NCBI GenBank assembly: GCA_903858935.1
Contig: CAIOKO010000061.1
Location: 27,919 to 91,918, forward strand
Direction of reading: 5' to 3'
Length of the DNA stretch: 64,000 nucleotides
From: an uncultured Schlesneria sp.
GTDB taxonomy: Bacteria > Planctomycetota > Planctomycetia > Planctomycetales > Planctomycetaceae
Shown: in pieces, positions 46,224-56,167 of the stretch
Layout: every line of letters begins with the position of its first letter
How positions within the stretch are numbered: position 1 is the first letter of the stretch
Translations under genes and position numbers: made by a program
The notes under the pieces: generated by a model
Database searches by the model: none
Told to the model about the DNA's origin: nothing
The model's input: only the letters and a program-made list of their open reading frames with translations

Positions 46224-48542
46224 ATGATCGAAAAAGTCCCCCCGAAAAATCTGGAACGGACTGTCGCGGTTATCGGTAACCCAAACACGGGGAAGAGCAC
46301 TCTCTTTACGGCACTGACGGGTGTCCATTCGCAGATCGGAAATTATCCCGGTGTCACCGTTGAAAAAAAGCTGGGTTGGTTCGAATTCGAAGGCCAGTCC
46401 ATCCGACTTGTCGATCTGCCAGGGACTTATAGCCTTTCGCCCCGAACGATTGATGAAATGGTCTCGGTTGATGTACTGCTGGGTCGTCAGCCGGAAGTTG
46501 GTCAAATCGATGCCGTCGTTTGTATTGTCGATGCATCAAACCTGGAACGAAACCTCTATGTCGTCAGCCAGGTTCTTGATCTCGGCCTTCCGACCCTGCT
46601 GGTTTTGAATATGTGGGATGTCGCGCAGGAACGTGGCATCCAGATCAACACCGAAGAATTGGCAAAACGATTAGGAATGCCGGTCATTCCGTGCGAAGCC
46701 CATCGCAGAAAACAGATTGACCTGGTTCGTTCGGCGATCGTCCAGGCCAGCCATTCCCCAAAGCCGAATCCCCCCGACATCTTCCCGGAGCTATTCCACG
46801 AAGAAGGACGAAAGCTTCAGGCAGAATTCCTGCAATTCAGCAACCAGACACTGCCAACGTATCTGGTTGAGCGACTGATACTGGATGTCGGCGGTCAACT
46901 GGAAATGGAATTAACAAAACCAAACCCCGAACAACTGATTACCCGATTGAAAGAGGCACGGGAACGACTGAAAGTGGCCCAGTTTCGAGTTCCCAATATT
47001 GAAGCCAAGCTACGTTACGGCTGGTCCAGGCAAATCTTAAGCGGCGCAATGTCAGTTCCGGAAAAACGCCCGGCGGTCGTAACCGATACTCTGGATCGAT
47101 GGCTGACTCACAAATTCTGGGGTTTGCTGGCTTTTTGTCTGGCAATGTTTATCGTCTTTCAATCGATCTCTTGGGCAGCCCAACCGCTGATGAAGATTTG
47201 TGAATCTGGCCAGAAACAAGTTGGCGAAATGATCGGTTCGCTACTCCCTTTCGGCCCGCTTCGCAGCCTGGTCGTTGACGGAGTGATCGCGGGGGTCGGT
47301 GGAATTCTCGTATTCCTGCCACAGATCTGCTTTCTGTTCCTGTTCATCGCGCTGCTGGAAGACTGCGGGTATATGGCCAGAGCCGCATTTTTGATGGACA
47401 AACTGATGACCAAGGTGGGACTCAGCGGAAAATCATTTGTACCGCTCATGTCATCATTCGCCTGCGCGATTCCAGGAATCATGGCGACGCGAACGATTGA
47501 AAATCGCCGTGATCGGATGGTGACGATTCTGATCGCGCCATTGATGAGTTGCTCCGCTCGGGCACCCGTTTACTGGCTGATGGTCGCTGCGTTCTTCCCT
47601 TCGATCTCATGGGCCGGTGGTTGGATTACGCTGCACGGTATCATGCTGTTTGTGATGACGTTTTTTGGAGCGATCGTTGCTGTTCCAATCGCCTGGCTGT
47701 TGAAAAAGACTCTCTTTAAAGGCGAAACACCTCCGTTCGTAATGGAACTGCCGTCATATAAAATTCCCTCTCCCCGAATCGTGTTGCATCGAGTCTTTGA
47801 CCGAGCATCGGCCTTTGTCATGCGAGCAGGAACACTGATTCTCGCGACATCAATCCTGATCTGGTCCGTCAGCTATTTTCCTTCTGATCATTCCGAAGAA
47901 CAGAAAGTCCTGGAAAATATAAGACTGACTGAATCGATGCTCGCAAGCGAACTGGAGCAGAAGGAGCAACTCAGTCTCGAACGTGAAAAAATTGGCCAGA
48001 CTCCACCTCTCGACTCCAAAGCGATTGCTGAAGTCGACGAAAAAATTGCGGAACTTGATACCCGTCTTCAACCATTGCACCTTCTGTTCGACACGCGAAA
48101 CAAGATCTCTGAACAACTTCTCGCGAATAGTTTTCTGGGTCGATTTGGCAAGGCAATCGAACCCGTTGTAAAACCACTTGGCTGGGACTGGAGAATCGGC
48201 GTCGGCGTGCTTGCCTCGTTCCCGGCCCGCGAAGTCATCGTCGCCACCCTTGGTACAATTTATAGCCTTGGTGGTGATGTCGATGAAAACAGCCAGGGAC
48301 TCCAGACTGCTTTGCAATCGGCGACGTGGCCGGATGGTCGCCCGGTTTATTCGATTCCCGTCGCAATGTCGATCATGGTCTTCTTCGCCCTGTGTGCCCA
48401 ATGTGCTTCAACTTTGATGGTCATTCGTCGGGAAACCAATCATTGGGGATGGGGTGTCTTTACATTCGCCTATATGACGACGCTGGCCTATATCGGTGCC
48501 TGGATCGCATACGTTGTGACAGGCTGGCTGCTGGCGTCCTGA
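46224..48542 (+). CDS. feoB: Ferrous iron transporter FeoB
   Basis: A 772-residue permease from ATG 46224 (a TTG at 46209 would add five residues; neither has a clear ribosome binding site). The N-terminal G domain has G1 GNPNTGKST at 18-26, G3 DLPGTYSL and G4 NMWD. The membrane domain has the two Gate motifs (CAIPGIMATRTIENRRDRMVT and the later ASFPAREVIVATLG). Between them, about 560-635, is a coiled-coil insertion rich in Glu, Lys and Leu (KVLENIRLTESMLASELEQKEQ) that most FeoB proteins lack. It carries Fe2+ across the inner membrane, driven or gated by GTP. It is the end of the feoA-feoA-feoB operon. Confidence 0.95.
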   Translation: MIEKVPPKNLERTVAVIGNPNTGKSTLFTALTGVHSQIGNYPGVTVEKKLGWFEFEGQSIRLVDLPGTYSLSPRTIDEMVSVDVLLGRQPEVGQIDAVVCIVDASNLERNLYVVSQVLDLGLPTLLVLNMWDVAQERGIQINTEELAKRLGMPVIPCEAHRRKQIDLVRSAIVQASHSPKPNPPDIFPELFHEEGRKLQAEFLQFSNQTLPTYLVERLILDVGGQLEMELTKPNPEQLITRLKEARERLKVAQFRVPNIEAKLRYGWSRQILSGAMSVPEKRPAVVTDTLDRWLTHKFWGLLAFCLAMFIVFQSISWAAQPLMKICESGQKQVGEMIGSLLPFGPLRSLVVDGVIAGVGGILVFLPQICFLFLFIALLEDCGYMARAAFLMDKLMTKVGLSGKSFVPLMSSFACAIPGIMATRTIENRRDRMVTILIAPLMSCSARAPVYWLMVAAFFPSISWAGGWITLHGIMLFVMTFFGAIVAVPIAWLLKKTLFKGETPPFVMELPSYKIPSPRIVLHRVFDRASAFVMRAGTLILATSILIWSVSYFPSDHSEEQKVLENIRLTESMLASELEQKEQLSLEREKIGQTPPLDSKAIAEVDEKIAELDTRLQPLHLLFDTRNKISEQLLANSFLGRFGKAIEPVVKPLGWDWRIGVGVLASFPAREVIVATLGTIYSLGGDVDENSQGLQTALQSATWPDGRPVYSIPVAMSIMVFFALCAQCASTLMVIRRETNHWGWGVFTFAYMTTLAYIGAWIAYVVTGWLLAS

Positions 48543-48669
48543 ATCCACATCGACAAGTATTTGAAATCCTGCCGATTCCGACAGACTTATGACGTTTACC
48601 GAAAGTCCCCCTTTGTCCGGCGATTGGTCTCGTCGTATACTTCCACAGAATTCGGGCGATCTCGAAGAG

Positions 48670-48767
48670 GGGGTCGGGTGTTCAAATTTCAAAATTGGCC
48701 GATCGAGCCTCGTTTGCTGAGGGAAAACGCATGATCGGCCAATTTTGAAATTTGAACGCCTGACCCC
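48670..48767. repeat. 35-bp inverted repeat with 28-nt loop
   Basis: The left arm runs 48670-48704 (GGGGTCGGGTGTTCAAATTT and on to CCGATC) and the right arm 48733-48767. They pair at 33 of 35 positions, the two exceptions being G-T pairs. The loop itself has CCTC...GAGG. It lies between feoB and the transglutaminase gene. It looks like a MITE or REP-type mobile repeat, or a very strong terminator-like hairpin without T-run. Confidence 0.85.
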
Positions 48768-48815
48768 GGAACAGACGGCCCTGACAACACATTTCGCTTT
48801 CGTAGGAATCGGTTC

Positions 48816-50333
48816 ATGCATCCTTCGGTCACACCATTGTTCCTGCGAACTCTGCCCGGACTATTTCTCGTTTTCAGTTTCTTCTTCGAAACATTCTCTT
48901 TTGCCCAGGAGTCCCCGACGAAGGCTCCGCCGAAAGAAGAAACCTGGCAGGTCATTTATCTCGCTGGCCAGCGGATTGGATATACCCGGTCAACCGTCGA
49001 AACCGTCGGAACAGACGCGTCAGCAATCGTCAAAACAACTTCCGATACCTTCATGACGATCAAGCGGTTCGGTCAGACCCTGGTCATGAAGCAGGCATTG
49101 ACGACTGAAGAAACACTGGCAGGCGATCTGCGTCGATTCCGATTCGAAATGGCTAACCCTCCTGCCATGTCGTCCGTGACAAGTGGAAAGATCGACGGAC
49201 GGGAGCTTTCGCTGACACAAGAGGTGAATGGAAAACCCAAAACCACGATTCAGCCCTGGCAGGACGGGGTGAAGTCTCCCGTCTTTCAAGACCGAGTACT
49301 GAAAGATAACCCGCTGAGGCCAGGAGAAACTCGCACGTTTGAAACGTTTGTCCCCGAATTCGCCAAGGTTGGAAAAACAACCATGAAGGCGTTTGACCGC
49401 GAAAACACAAAGATGCTCAATGGTAAGCCTGAAAATCTGTTTAAAGTCGCAGTTTCTAACTCGTTGCTCCCCGGCTTCACGATGGAGACCTTTCTGGATG
49501 CACAGGGAGAAGCGATTAAGGTCTCATCAACAATGCTCGGTTCGTCGATGGAGATCTACGTCGTTTCTCAAGCCGAGGCCTTGAAAGCGATCGAAGGGGC
49601 AGAACTCGATCTCGCGATTGGAACGCTGATCAAAGTCAAACCTTTGGCTAAGGGACACGAATCAAAACGAATCGTCTACAGGGTTTCGATTGTTGATCAG
49701 GATCCCACCGACATCATTCCCCCCAGTGATACACAGACTCTCAAAAAGATTGATGCGGAAACTGCGGAATTGACCGTCGTTTCCATTCCGATTCCACGAC
49801 CCGCAACCGTTGGCAAAGTTGCGGATGAATACCTCGAATCATCGCAGTATCTGCAGCGAGACGACGAGCTGATACAGAAGCACGCCAATCGAGCGGCAGG
49901 TGATGCAACAGACCCTGGCGAGATCGCTCGGCGAATGGAAACGTACGTTCGTGAGAAATTGACGAAAAAGAATTTTTCGACGGCAATGGCTTCCGCCGCA
50001 GAAGTCGCCAAGAACCTCGAAGGGGACTGCACAGAACACGCTGTCTTGCTCGCGGCGATGTTAAGAGCGAGGCGAATCCCCGCAAGAATTGTCGTCGGTC
50101 TGGTCTATGCGGATCGCTTATTTGCGTTCGGCGGTCACATGTGGACAGAAGCTTATCTCAACGATCAGTGGGTTCCTCTCGACGCAACTCTTGGGAATGG
50201 TGGAATCGGAGCGGCACATATCAAGCTGGCGGATTCGGCACTCAGTGACGACGGCCCGGCAGCACTCAGTGGATTTGCTCCGTTGATGAATGTCATCGGC
50301 AAGCTGAAGCTGGAAGTCATTTCGGCGGAATAA
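48816..50333 (+). CDS. Exported transglutaminase-like protein
   Basis: A 505-residue protein with a signal peptide (LRTLPGLFLVFSFFFETFSFA). Residues 385-460 are a transglutaminase-like domain with the cysteine-protease triad C405 (EGDCTEHA), H441 (GGHMWTEAY) and D456 (PLDAT). The first 370 residues form a beta-rich region of unknown type that includes EETWQVIYLAGQRIGYTRS. Bacterial members act as proteases or cross-linking enzymes outside the cytoplasm; a substrate cannot be named. It is transcribed alone. Confidence 0.85.
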   Translation: MHPSVTPLFLRTLPGLFLVFSFFFETFSFAQESPTKAPPKEETWQVIYLAGQRIGYTRSTVETVGTDASAIVKTTSDTFMTIKRFGQTLVMKQALTTEETLAGDLRRFRFEMANPPAMSSVTSGKIDGRELSLTQEVNGKPKTTIQPWQDGVKSPVFQDRVLKDNPLRPGETRTFETFVPEFAKVGKTTMKAFDRENTKMLNGKPENLFKVAVSNSLLPGFTMETFLDAQGEAIKVSSTMLGSSMEIYVVSQAEALKAIEGAELDLAIGTLIKVKPLAKGHESKRIVYRVSIVDQDPTDIIPPSDTQTLKKIDAETAELTVVSIPIPRPATVGKVADEYLESSQYLQRDDELIQKHANRAAGDATDPGEIARRMETYVREKLTKKNFSTAMASAAEVAKNLEGDCTEHAVLLAAMLRARRIPARIVVGLVYADRLFAFGGHMWTEAYLNDQWVPLDATLGNGGIGAAHIKLADSALSDDGPAALSGFAPLMNVIGKLKLEVISAE

Positions 50334-50504
50334 AAACGAGAGAACTGACGACGATTTTGTCAGCCTTCTGAAACAGGATTTTGTGCCACGGTTTCAAAGA
50401 AACCGAAGCAGGGCTTCTCTCTCGCGCAACCGGTCAAAGAGCACTGCTTGACCGCAGACGTTCGAGCAGTGGCATAACACGTTCGTTCATGGTTTAAGAA
50501 AGTA

Positions 50505-51704
50505 TTACTCCGCTTTTCCCAACAGTTCTTCCAATAGCTTTGGTAACTCTGGACCGCGAGCTCGCATTGATACGACTTTACCTTCCTTGTCGACGAGGAT
50601 CGCCGCAGGAATGGCATTGATACCGAAGTATTCTGCCATTGGGTGATTCCACCCTTTGCCATTCTGGATTTCTTCGTCGTACATCTGTGCCCAGGGGATT
50701 TCTTCTTTTTCAATGAACTTGTCGAGTGGCTCACGTGATCGATCAAGACTGATTCCGACGACTTCAAACCCTTTACTGTGGTATTTTTCGTAGTTCGCTT
50801 TCACGTTCGGAAGTTCTGCAATGCAGGGACCACACCACGTCGCCCAGAAATCCACCAGTACGACTTTGCCTCGGTAAGAAGCCCAGTCGAAGTCGTCTCC
50901 CTTCAAATTCTTTCCACTGAGTGCCATGAATTGACCTGGAAGACGGGCACGTCGACCCTGGCCTTCAAAACGCTTGGCACTCAATTGGATGTTCTCGTCC
51001 TCAGACTCGCTGGCCAGTTTGGCCAGACGACCGAACAGATCACCTGCCTCATCGGGAAACCCTTTATTGGCGAGTGCATCACCTAACTGAGAGGCAACTC
51101 CCATGGCTTCCCGCGAAAAATGACTGTCTGTCACAGAAGTAACGACTTGCTCCGACATCCCCTTGCGATCTGCATCCGACAACTTTGGTAAATTGATGAT
51201 TTGAATCGGCATCCAGAACTGATCGACGACTTTCGCGACAGACTTTCGTTCGTCGCTTTTCAGTTTTTTAGCAGCGTCCATTGCTTCGGTGGCTGCATCG
51301 CCAATGCCGTTGGCGGCGAGGATTGTCAGAGCGCTTAATTTCATTTGAGCGGCATTTGCTGCGACTTTCTCACTTGTTTCCTGACCCAGGATTTTATCTC
51401 CGGCAACAATAAACGCGCGGTGCATCCGTATGGCATGTTCGAGCGTTTCTTTCCGGTTGGCAAATTTTGGCCTTCGCCCCTTGAGCTCGTTGACGAATTC
51501 CATAATTTCGTCGGGCGTCCCGTCCGGAACAGCGTAGTCCGGGTCTGTTTCCGCTTGCTTGACATTATTCTCGGGGTTGTCCTGGGCTTCCGTCGCAATT
51601 GGAACAATCGCCAGGGCCATCATTGCCGGAATCCCGATTCCCGCAATCAAACAGGCAAACCGAGAGGGGCGTGTTTTCTGCGAAGTAACAAATAAATGCT
51701 CCAT
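50505..51704 (-). CDS. TlpA-type thioredoxin with N-terminal helical domain
   Basis: A 399-residue exported protein; start chosen at 51704 (MEHLFVTSQKTRPSRF) ahead of a signal peptide (ACLIAGIGIPAMMALAIVP), rather than at GTG 51740. The first 240 residues are helical and polar, perhaps TPR-like. The last 160 are a TlpA/ResA-type redoxin: FWATWCGPCIAELP with the CxxC, VVGISLDRSREPLDKF and NAIPAAILVDKEGKV. It would reduce disulfides in the periplasm, for example for c-type cytochromes, which this organism uses abundantly. Its downstream gene on the other strand is the transglutaminase. Confidence 0.83.
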   Translation of the reverse strand: MEHLFVTSQKTRPSRFACLIAGIGIPAMMALAIVPIATEAQDNPENNVKQAETDPDYAVPDGTPDEIMEFVNELKGRRPKFANRKETLEHAIRMHRAFIVAGDKILGQETSEKVAANAAQMKLSALTILAANGIGDAATEAMDAAKKLKSDERKSVAKVVDQFWMPIQIINLPKLSDADRKGMSEQVVTSVTDSHFSREAMGVASQLGDALANKGFPDEAGDLFGRLAKLASESEDENIQLSAKRFEGQGRRARLPGQFMALSGKNLKGDDFDWASYRGKVVLVDFWATWCGPCIAELPNVKANYEKYHSKGFEVVGISLDRSREPLDKFIEKEEIPWAQMYDEEIQNGKGWNHPMAEYFGINAIPAAILVDKEGKVVSMRARGPELPKLLEELLGKAE

Positions 51705-51911
51705 AGCGGATTCCGTGAATCTGGTGAGGAAACAGGCCACGTACGGACAGTCCGCGCTGGCTCATATCAAAATACTCAGAAAGGATTTGACAATACAGTC
51801 TCGCTGAGAAAAGAGCCTCAGAGACTCATTTGTGGTAAGAGAGACATGAGCCAACTTGAACTGCTGATAAACAGTCACCACACAGTTTAGTCGTATTCTC
51901 ATAATGAAAGA

Positions 51912-52967
51912 TCAGCTGACGCGCGATGCTGATCTTCTTATTTTTCGAGCAGCAAATTGAACATACAGGCCTGTGGTTTCAACTTTCAGATCGTGATCGC
52001 TGAGATTAATGGCCTCATCTGACGACAAGTCCGTTGACAGTTCCAGGAACAGTTTCCGGGCCGTCGGAATTTCGTGTGTTCGTAGTTTCAACTGCTGAAA
52101 CAGCGGCCTCTTCCTGCCACGGGTGTCAATTTCCGCCGCACTGAGATATGCCTCATACGCACCGTTGGCTGCAGGGAAAGAAGACACTTCAAGGAGCATC
52201 CAAGTTGCTGCGATACTGCCAGCGCTTTGGAATGAGAAAAGGGGAGTGTACTTGGATTCGGTCTTTTGCTCGCCTGTTGGGCTGTTTGGAAGTGACGACA
52301 ACGTCTGAACCAGGTACTCACCCGCTTCAAGCGCGGATACGATTTTGTCTCCCGAACCAGGACTTGTGCGAATGACCGATCGTTCAAGCCAGCGATCGAT
52401 CGATTCACCGTACGCTCGCCGAGCGAAGTTCCGTCCAGAATTCATGGGAATACAGATGAAGATAGCGACTTCACTCATCAACATCAGGAATTGAGTGAAA
52501 TTGAATCGGGAGTAAAGGTTGCGTTTTGGTAGCGGAATGTTGGGACCAAAAACTCGACCGAAGATCGTTCGTTGAACCTGATCCGTCTGTGCCACAGCCG
52601 ACAGCAGAGTCGTTTTTTCGCCACCCCTCAACGTCGCAGCAACACCGTCAATTTGGCACGCTGAAAGGAATGTCACAACTCCACAGACCGCGCCGGCTAT
52701 CGCAGCTAACCGCGGATTTCGACAATGAGCGAAGTAAACGAATTTCGCTACGCACCACGCAAGAGGAAAGCCAACCGCAATCGGTACAAGAACCGTGGCG
52801 TACGAAAGAATCGGAACGATGGCGATCGCACGGTAAAGGAGCCCGGCAATGATGCCGCTCAAACAGCCGACGAAAACGAGAAGAAATGATCCCGCAACGA
52901 ATCTGGACACATCGAATTTTCCCGATGGGAAATATTGATGCCGCGACAGAAGAGTGAGATCAAACAT
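51912..52967 (-). CDS. Four-helix membrane protein of unknown family
   Basis: A 351-residue protein. Hydrophobic helices are at about 25-47, 51-75, 86-106 and 158-178 (FTQFLMLMSEVAIFICIPM). The remaining 170 residues are soluble and polar, with APNGAYEAYLS-like segments and a closing basic tail (RKIRRSASRVS). It resembles no family I recognise. The start MFDLTLLSRHQYF fits the open frame. It precedes the TlpA-like gene on the same strand with a 207-bp gap. Confidence 0.6.
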   Translation of the reverse strand: MFDLTLLSRHQYFPSGKFDVSRFVAGSFLLVFVGCLSGIIAGLLYRAIAIVPILSYATVLVPIAVGFPLAWCVAKFVYFAHCRNPRLAAIAGAVCGVVTFLSACQIDGVAATLRGGEKTTLLSAVAQTDQVQRTIFGRVFGPNIPLPKRNLYSRFNFTQFLMLMSEVAIFICIPMNSGRNFARRAYGESIDRWLERSVIRTSPGSGDKIVSALEAGEYLVQTLSSLPNSPTGEQKTESKYTPLFSFQSAGSIAATWMLLEVSSFPAANGAYEAYLSAAEIDTRGRKRPLFQQLKLRTHEIPTARKLFLELSTDLSSDEAINLSDHDLKVETTGLYVQFAARKIRRSASRVS

Positions 52968-53500
52968 GATATCAGCGACTAAAGAAGATGCCTTTTGTCA
53001 CCAAATGAAGCCCACTTGGATCATAAAAATCTAAATCGGATCTGTCTACACAAAAATATTACAAAAACTCTCAGCTAAAGGATACATTGAAGCACTAATA
53101 GTCGATTCGAAATTACGTCAGACCGGCGGTATTCCTTCTAAAAACACAATTCCCCATAGCCTAAAGTCTTTAACTCAAGACTGTTAAGTAAAATGACCAC
53201 TGAACAACAGTTGCTGCAAAAATGATTCCAAAAAACATCGTCGTATCCCGCGAACCCAAACATCAAATACTTTGCGATACAAACAAAACGACTGAAGTAC
53301 CAATTTTCCCCTGAGATTCTTAAGGAAACCGAGTGCTTCGCCCTTGATCAACAGGCGGCGTCGAAAACGAATGTGGACGCTTTTTTGTTTTGCATTTCAT
53401 AAATTAGATCGGACGTCTGCCGATAAAAGTCGCATCATGGTGCACGAAAAAACAAAACTCGTATCGCACTTCGTCGACCGCAACGATTAGATCTCAATCG
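52968..53500. other. 533-bp gene-free interval
   Basis: An AT-rich stretch upstream of the unknown membrane-protein gene and downstream of the FliN-like gene. No RNA, repeat or open frame of note was found. Confidence 0.45.
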
Positions 53501-53863
53501 TTAATGTTGTATTATTTGCGACAGTTTCAAACCAATCGATGAATCGACTTTGACCGCCATACCCTCACCCATTTTCTGATTGGCGACATACAGGTTCAGA
53601 GGCGACGACACGGGGTGATCGAATTTCAGAATCGTCCCCGAAGTCCACGTCAGCAAATCCTTGAGCTTATGCGATTTGCTTTCAATCCGAATTGAAATCC
53701 GAATTGGAAGTGAACGAAGCCGGTTCGGATCGTTTTCCGATTGATGAATTCCCATGGCCTGTCCTCGTAATTGTTCAATCTGGCTGATAGGTCTCAGCAC
53801 CCCGATCATGATGCGAGGGATAACAGGTTTTTCGGACAATCTAAGACGTTGACTTGCATTCAC
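53501..53863 (-). CDS. Small FliN/SpoA-domain protein, isolated
   Basis: A 120-residue protein starting at GTG 53863 (a shorter start at 53809 is possible). The C-terminal 70 residues fit the SpoA (surface presentation) domain of FliN and type III secretion C-ring proteins: LTWTSGTILKFDHPVSSPLNLYVANQKMGEGMAVKV and an ending I. The N-terminal part is short and polar. FliN forms part of the flagellar switch at the membrane. No flagellar gene is nearby, so it may be an orphan FliN-like protein or a dispersed flagellar gene. Moderate confidence. Confidence 0.6.
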   Translation of the reverse strand: MNASQRLRLSEKPVIPRIMIGVLRPISQIEQLRGQAMGIHQSENDPNRLRSLPIRISIRIESKSHKLKDLLTWTSGTILKFDHPVSSPLNLYVANQKMGEGMAVKVDSSIGLKLSQIIQH

Positions 53864-54092
53864 TTGGGTAAAAGTTGGGGAATCGGAAGGGCTGAATCTG
53901 CCGGTTCTCGAAGAACTGATTGACCGAAATCCCCCAATCTTCTAGAACCCCTTCGCTTGGTGTCACAATTCGCTGAAATTTAAAGGGATTGATCGAGCGA
54001 ACCATGGCGATGGAGGTGCCCGTTTTTGAAAATCTCCTGGGCTGATCCCCAAAAATTGCGACTGTTTTGAACCGGGAAAAAGGATTGGCCCG

Positions 54093-55802
54093 ATGGTTGG
54101 AAAAACGACTGACGCTAATCACGAAGGTCGAGCCGAATGGTGGCGTGAAAGCGAATTGTTGATCATTCTGCTGCTGGCTGCCTTGGCCTTGTGTGTTCGT
54201 TTGGACGGACTGCCACTGTTTGGAGAGGAGCCTCGGCGCGCACTCATTGCGCGCGAAATGGTCGAAACTGGCGACTGGCTTGTTCCCGGCACCCAGCGCG
54301 TGTTCCTGCCAAGTCGCCCCCCCCTGCAAAACTGGTTGATCGCCTTCGCGGCAACATTTACCGGCGGCTTCGATATCTGGGCCGTCCGCATACCGAGCGT
54401 GATCTCGACATTCCTGATTGCCATCCTGATTTACGGATATTTGCGACAACTGATGGGGCGTTTGGGAAGTCTTGGCGGTGCAGTGAGTTTTCTGACGATG
54501 ACGATGGTCATGGAATTTGGCCGCTCGGCGGAAACGGAAGCGGTTTTCACCCTGTTCGTGGCCGCTTCGATGTTGATGTGGCACTGGGCCTGGATCAAAA
54601 AATGGCCTGCATGGCAAATGTGGTCACTCGGTTACGGCTTCGCAGCGCTGGGGATGTTGACAAAAGGTTTGCAGGCCCCACTCTATTTTGTCGGAGCAAC
54701 GACGCTGTTTTTATTGGCGACGGGAAATTGGCGATTTTTATTCTCTCGAGGACATGCGATTGGAATTCTGGTCTTTGTAACGGTCTTCGGCGCGTGGCAG
54801 GTGCCGTTTACCTGCCAGCGAGGCCTCGCGGACAGTTGGAATATTTACTTCGGTGATGTCGCCGGTCGTTTCGTTGATCGAAAGTGGTCTGTCTTCCTCG
54901 AACATCTGGTCGTGTTTCCATGTGAATTGCTGTTCGTGCGACTGATGCCATGGTCAATCCTGCTTCTGGCATTTGGAAATCGACGCGTTCGAGAATTCGT
55001 TGGCCATCAGCGAGAAGCCGCCATCTTCCTGACGATTTGTATTTTGTTTTCGTTCATTTCAGTCTGGCTGCCGCCAGGTTCCAAAGTTCGTTACTACATG
55101 CCCCTTTTTCCCTGCTTTGCAGCGTTGGTCGGAATCGCAATCGATCGTCTGGCGGCACTTCGCAAAGATGCGGTTGGTTTTGACCTTTGGAAGTTCTATG
55201 TCCGTTTGATGACCAATCTGATGGTCGGCTCGGCAATCGTGATTGTCGCCGCGTCCCTGGCGATCCCGACATGGCGATTTACACTGACATTACTCAGCGC
55301 CGTTGAATACGCGATTGTCGCGCTCGCCATGGCAGGGATTGCCTGGAAGACATCGAAAGAATCGTCTGACCGAGCGATGTTCCGAGGAATGTTGAGCGTT
55401 GCCGGATTTCTCGCACTGGTTCAAGTGAGCCTTGTCGTGACGGTCCAGCAGCGTCGCTGCGAAGATATTGCTGGTCAAATTGACAAGCTGAAACACGAGC
55501 TACCCGCCGACGCCAAACTGGTCAGCTTCGATTCGATACATCATGCCTTCGTGTTCTTTTACGGTCGGCAAGTTCCGATCGTTCCCTTGCCCACCAGCGA
55601 GAACACAGGTGATATCGATTATTTTTGCCTGCATACCTACGACAGCGATCCTCCAAAACTCCCCTTCGAATGGACTGAAGTTGCTGTCATCTCTTGCGAC
55701 CGTTTCAAAGGCCGGGCAATTCCCAAAGATCGAGTTTTTGTTTGCCGTACGCGACCGGCTTCCCAGGTGGGATTCAACGGAGCGAACACCTCGGTGAAAT
55801 GA
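54093..55802 (+). CDS. ArnT/PMT-family membrane glycosyltransferase
   Basis: A 569-residue protein with about twelve helices. The start of the family is visible: LLLAALALCVRLDGLPLFGEEPRRALIAREMVETGDWLVP, with the acidic pair E-E/D in the first periplasmic loop, then RPPLQNWLIAFAATF. The last 90 residues form a periplasmic domain. It transfers sugars from lipid carriers, for example to lipid A or proteins. It lies alone between the FliN-like gene (divergent) and the surface FKBP protein. Substrate unknown. Confidence 0.85.
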   Translation: MVGKTTDANHEGRAEWWRESELLIILLLAALALCVRLDGLPLFGEEPRRALIAREMVETGDWLVPGTQRVFLPSRPPLQNWLIAFAATFTGGFDIWAVRIPSVISTFLIAILIYGYLRQLMGRLGSLGGAVSFLTMTMVMEFGRSAETEAVFTLFVAASMLMWHWAWIKKWPAWQMWSLGYGFAALGMLTKGLQAPLYFVGATTLFLLATGNWRFLFSRGHAIGILVFVTVFGAWQVPFTCQRGLADSWNIYFGDVAGRFVDRKWSVFLEHLVVFPCELLFVRLMPWSILLLAFGNRRVREFVGHQREAAIFLTICILFSFISVWLPPGSKVRYYMPLFPCFAALVGIAIDRLAALRKDAVGFDLWKFYVRLMTNLMVGSAIVIVAASLAIPTWRFTLTLLSAVEYAIVALAMAGIAWKTSKESSDRAMFRGMLSVAGFLALVQVSLVVTVQQRRCEDIAGQIDKLKHELPADAKLVSFDSIHHAFVFFYGRQVPIVPLPTSENTGDIDYFCLHTYDSDPPKLPFEWTEVAVISCDRFKGRAIPKDRVFVCRTRPASQVGFNGANTSVK

Positions 55803-56167
55803 CGAGTTCGTGTCCACCTTAAGAATATTTAAGGTGTTTTGAGCGATTCTCACGACATTGTCAACGCATGCAATTGGCAGCAGTCCGTTTGCATCGAGTG
55901 CGATGATATCGATCACAACCATCGCATGGCCAGCATTTCGAGCATAAAAGCGCGCTTTGTCGGATGCGGCTATTTTGATCACTTTAGAACTCTTTCCATT
56001 CTCGGAAAAACCGTTTTTTTCAATCTCCGCGAAAATACTTCCCTGAACCCCCACACACTCCGTAGAATCCGAAGCTTTTCCTGGGTTTCCCATGCTATAA
56101 GATGGGAAGACTGGGTAGAGTGTGACTGGCCATTCGATTCGTACAACTTCGAGATAGAGACTCAACG
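55803..56167. other. 365-bp intergenic region
   Basis: The upstream region of the surface protein. A 161-codon open frame that starts at 55839 runs on into the next gene in another frame and has no family likeness; it was not accepted. Confidence 0.4.

Noticed and set aside
53841..54617. 258-codon minus-strand open frame
   Set aside because: It overlaps the start of the ArnT/PMT gene on the other strand, its composition is rich in His/Gln/Arg, and no domain is recognised; shadow of the real gene.
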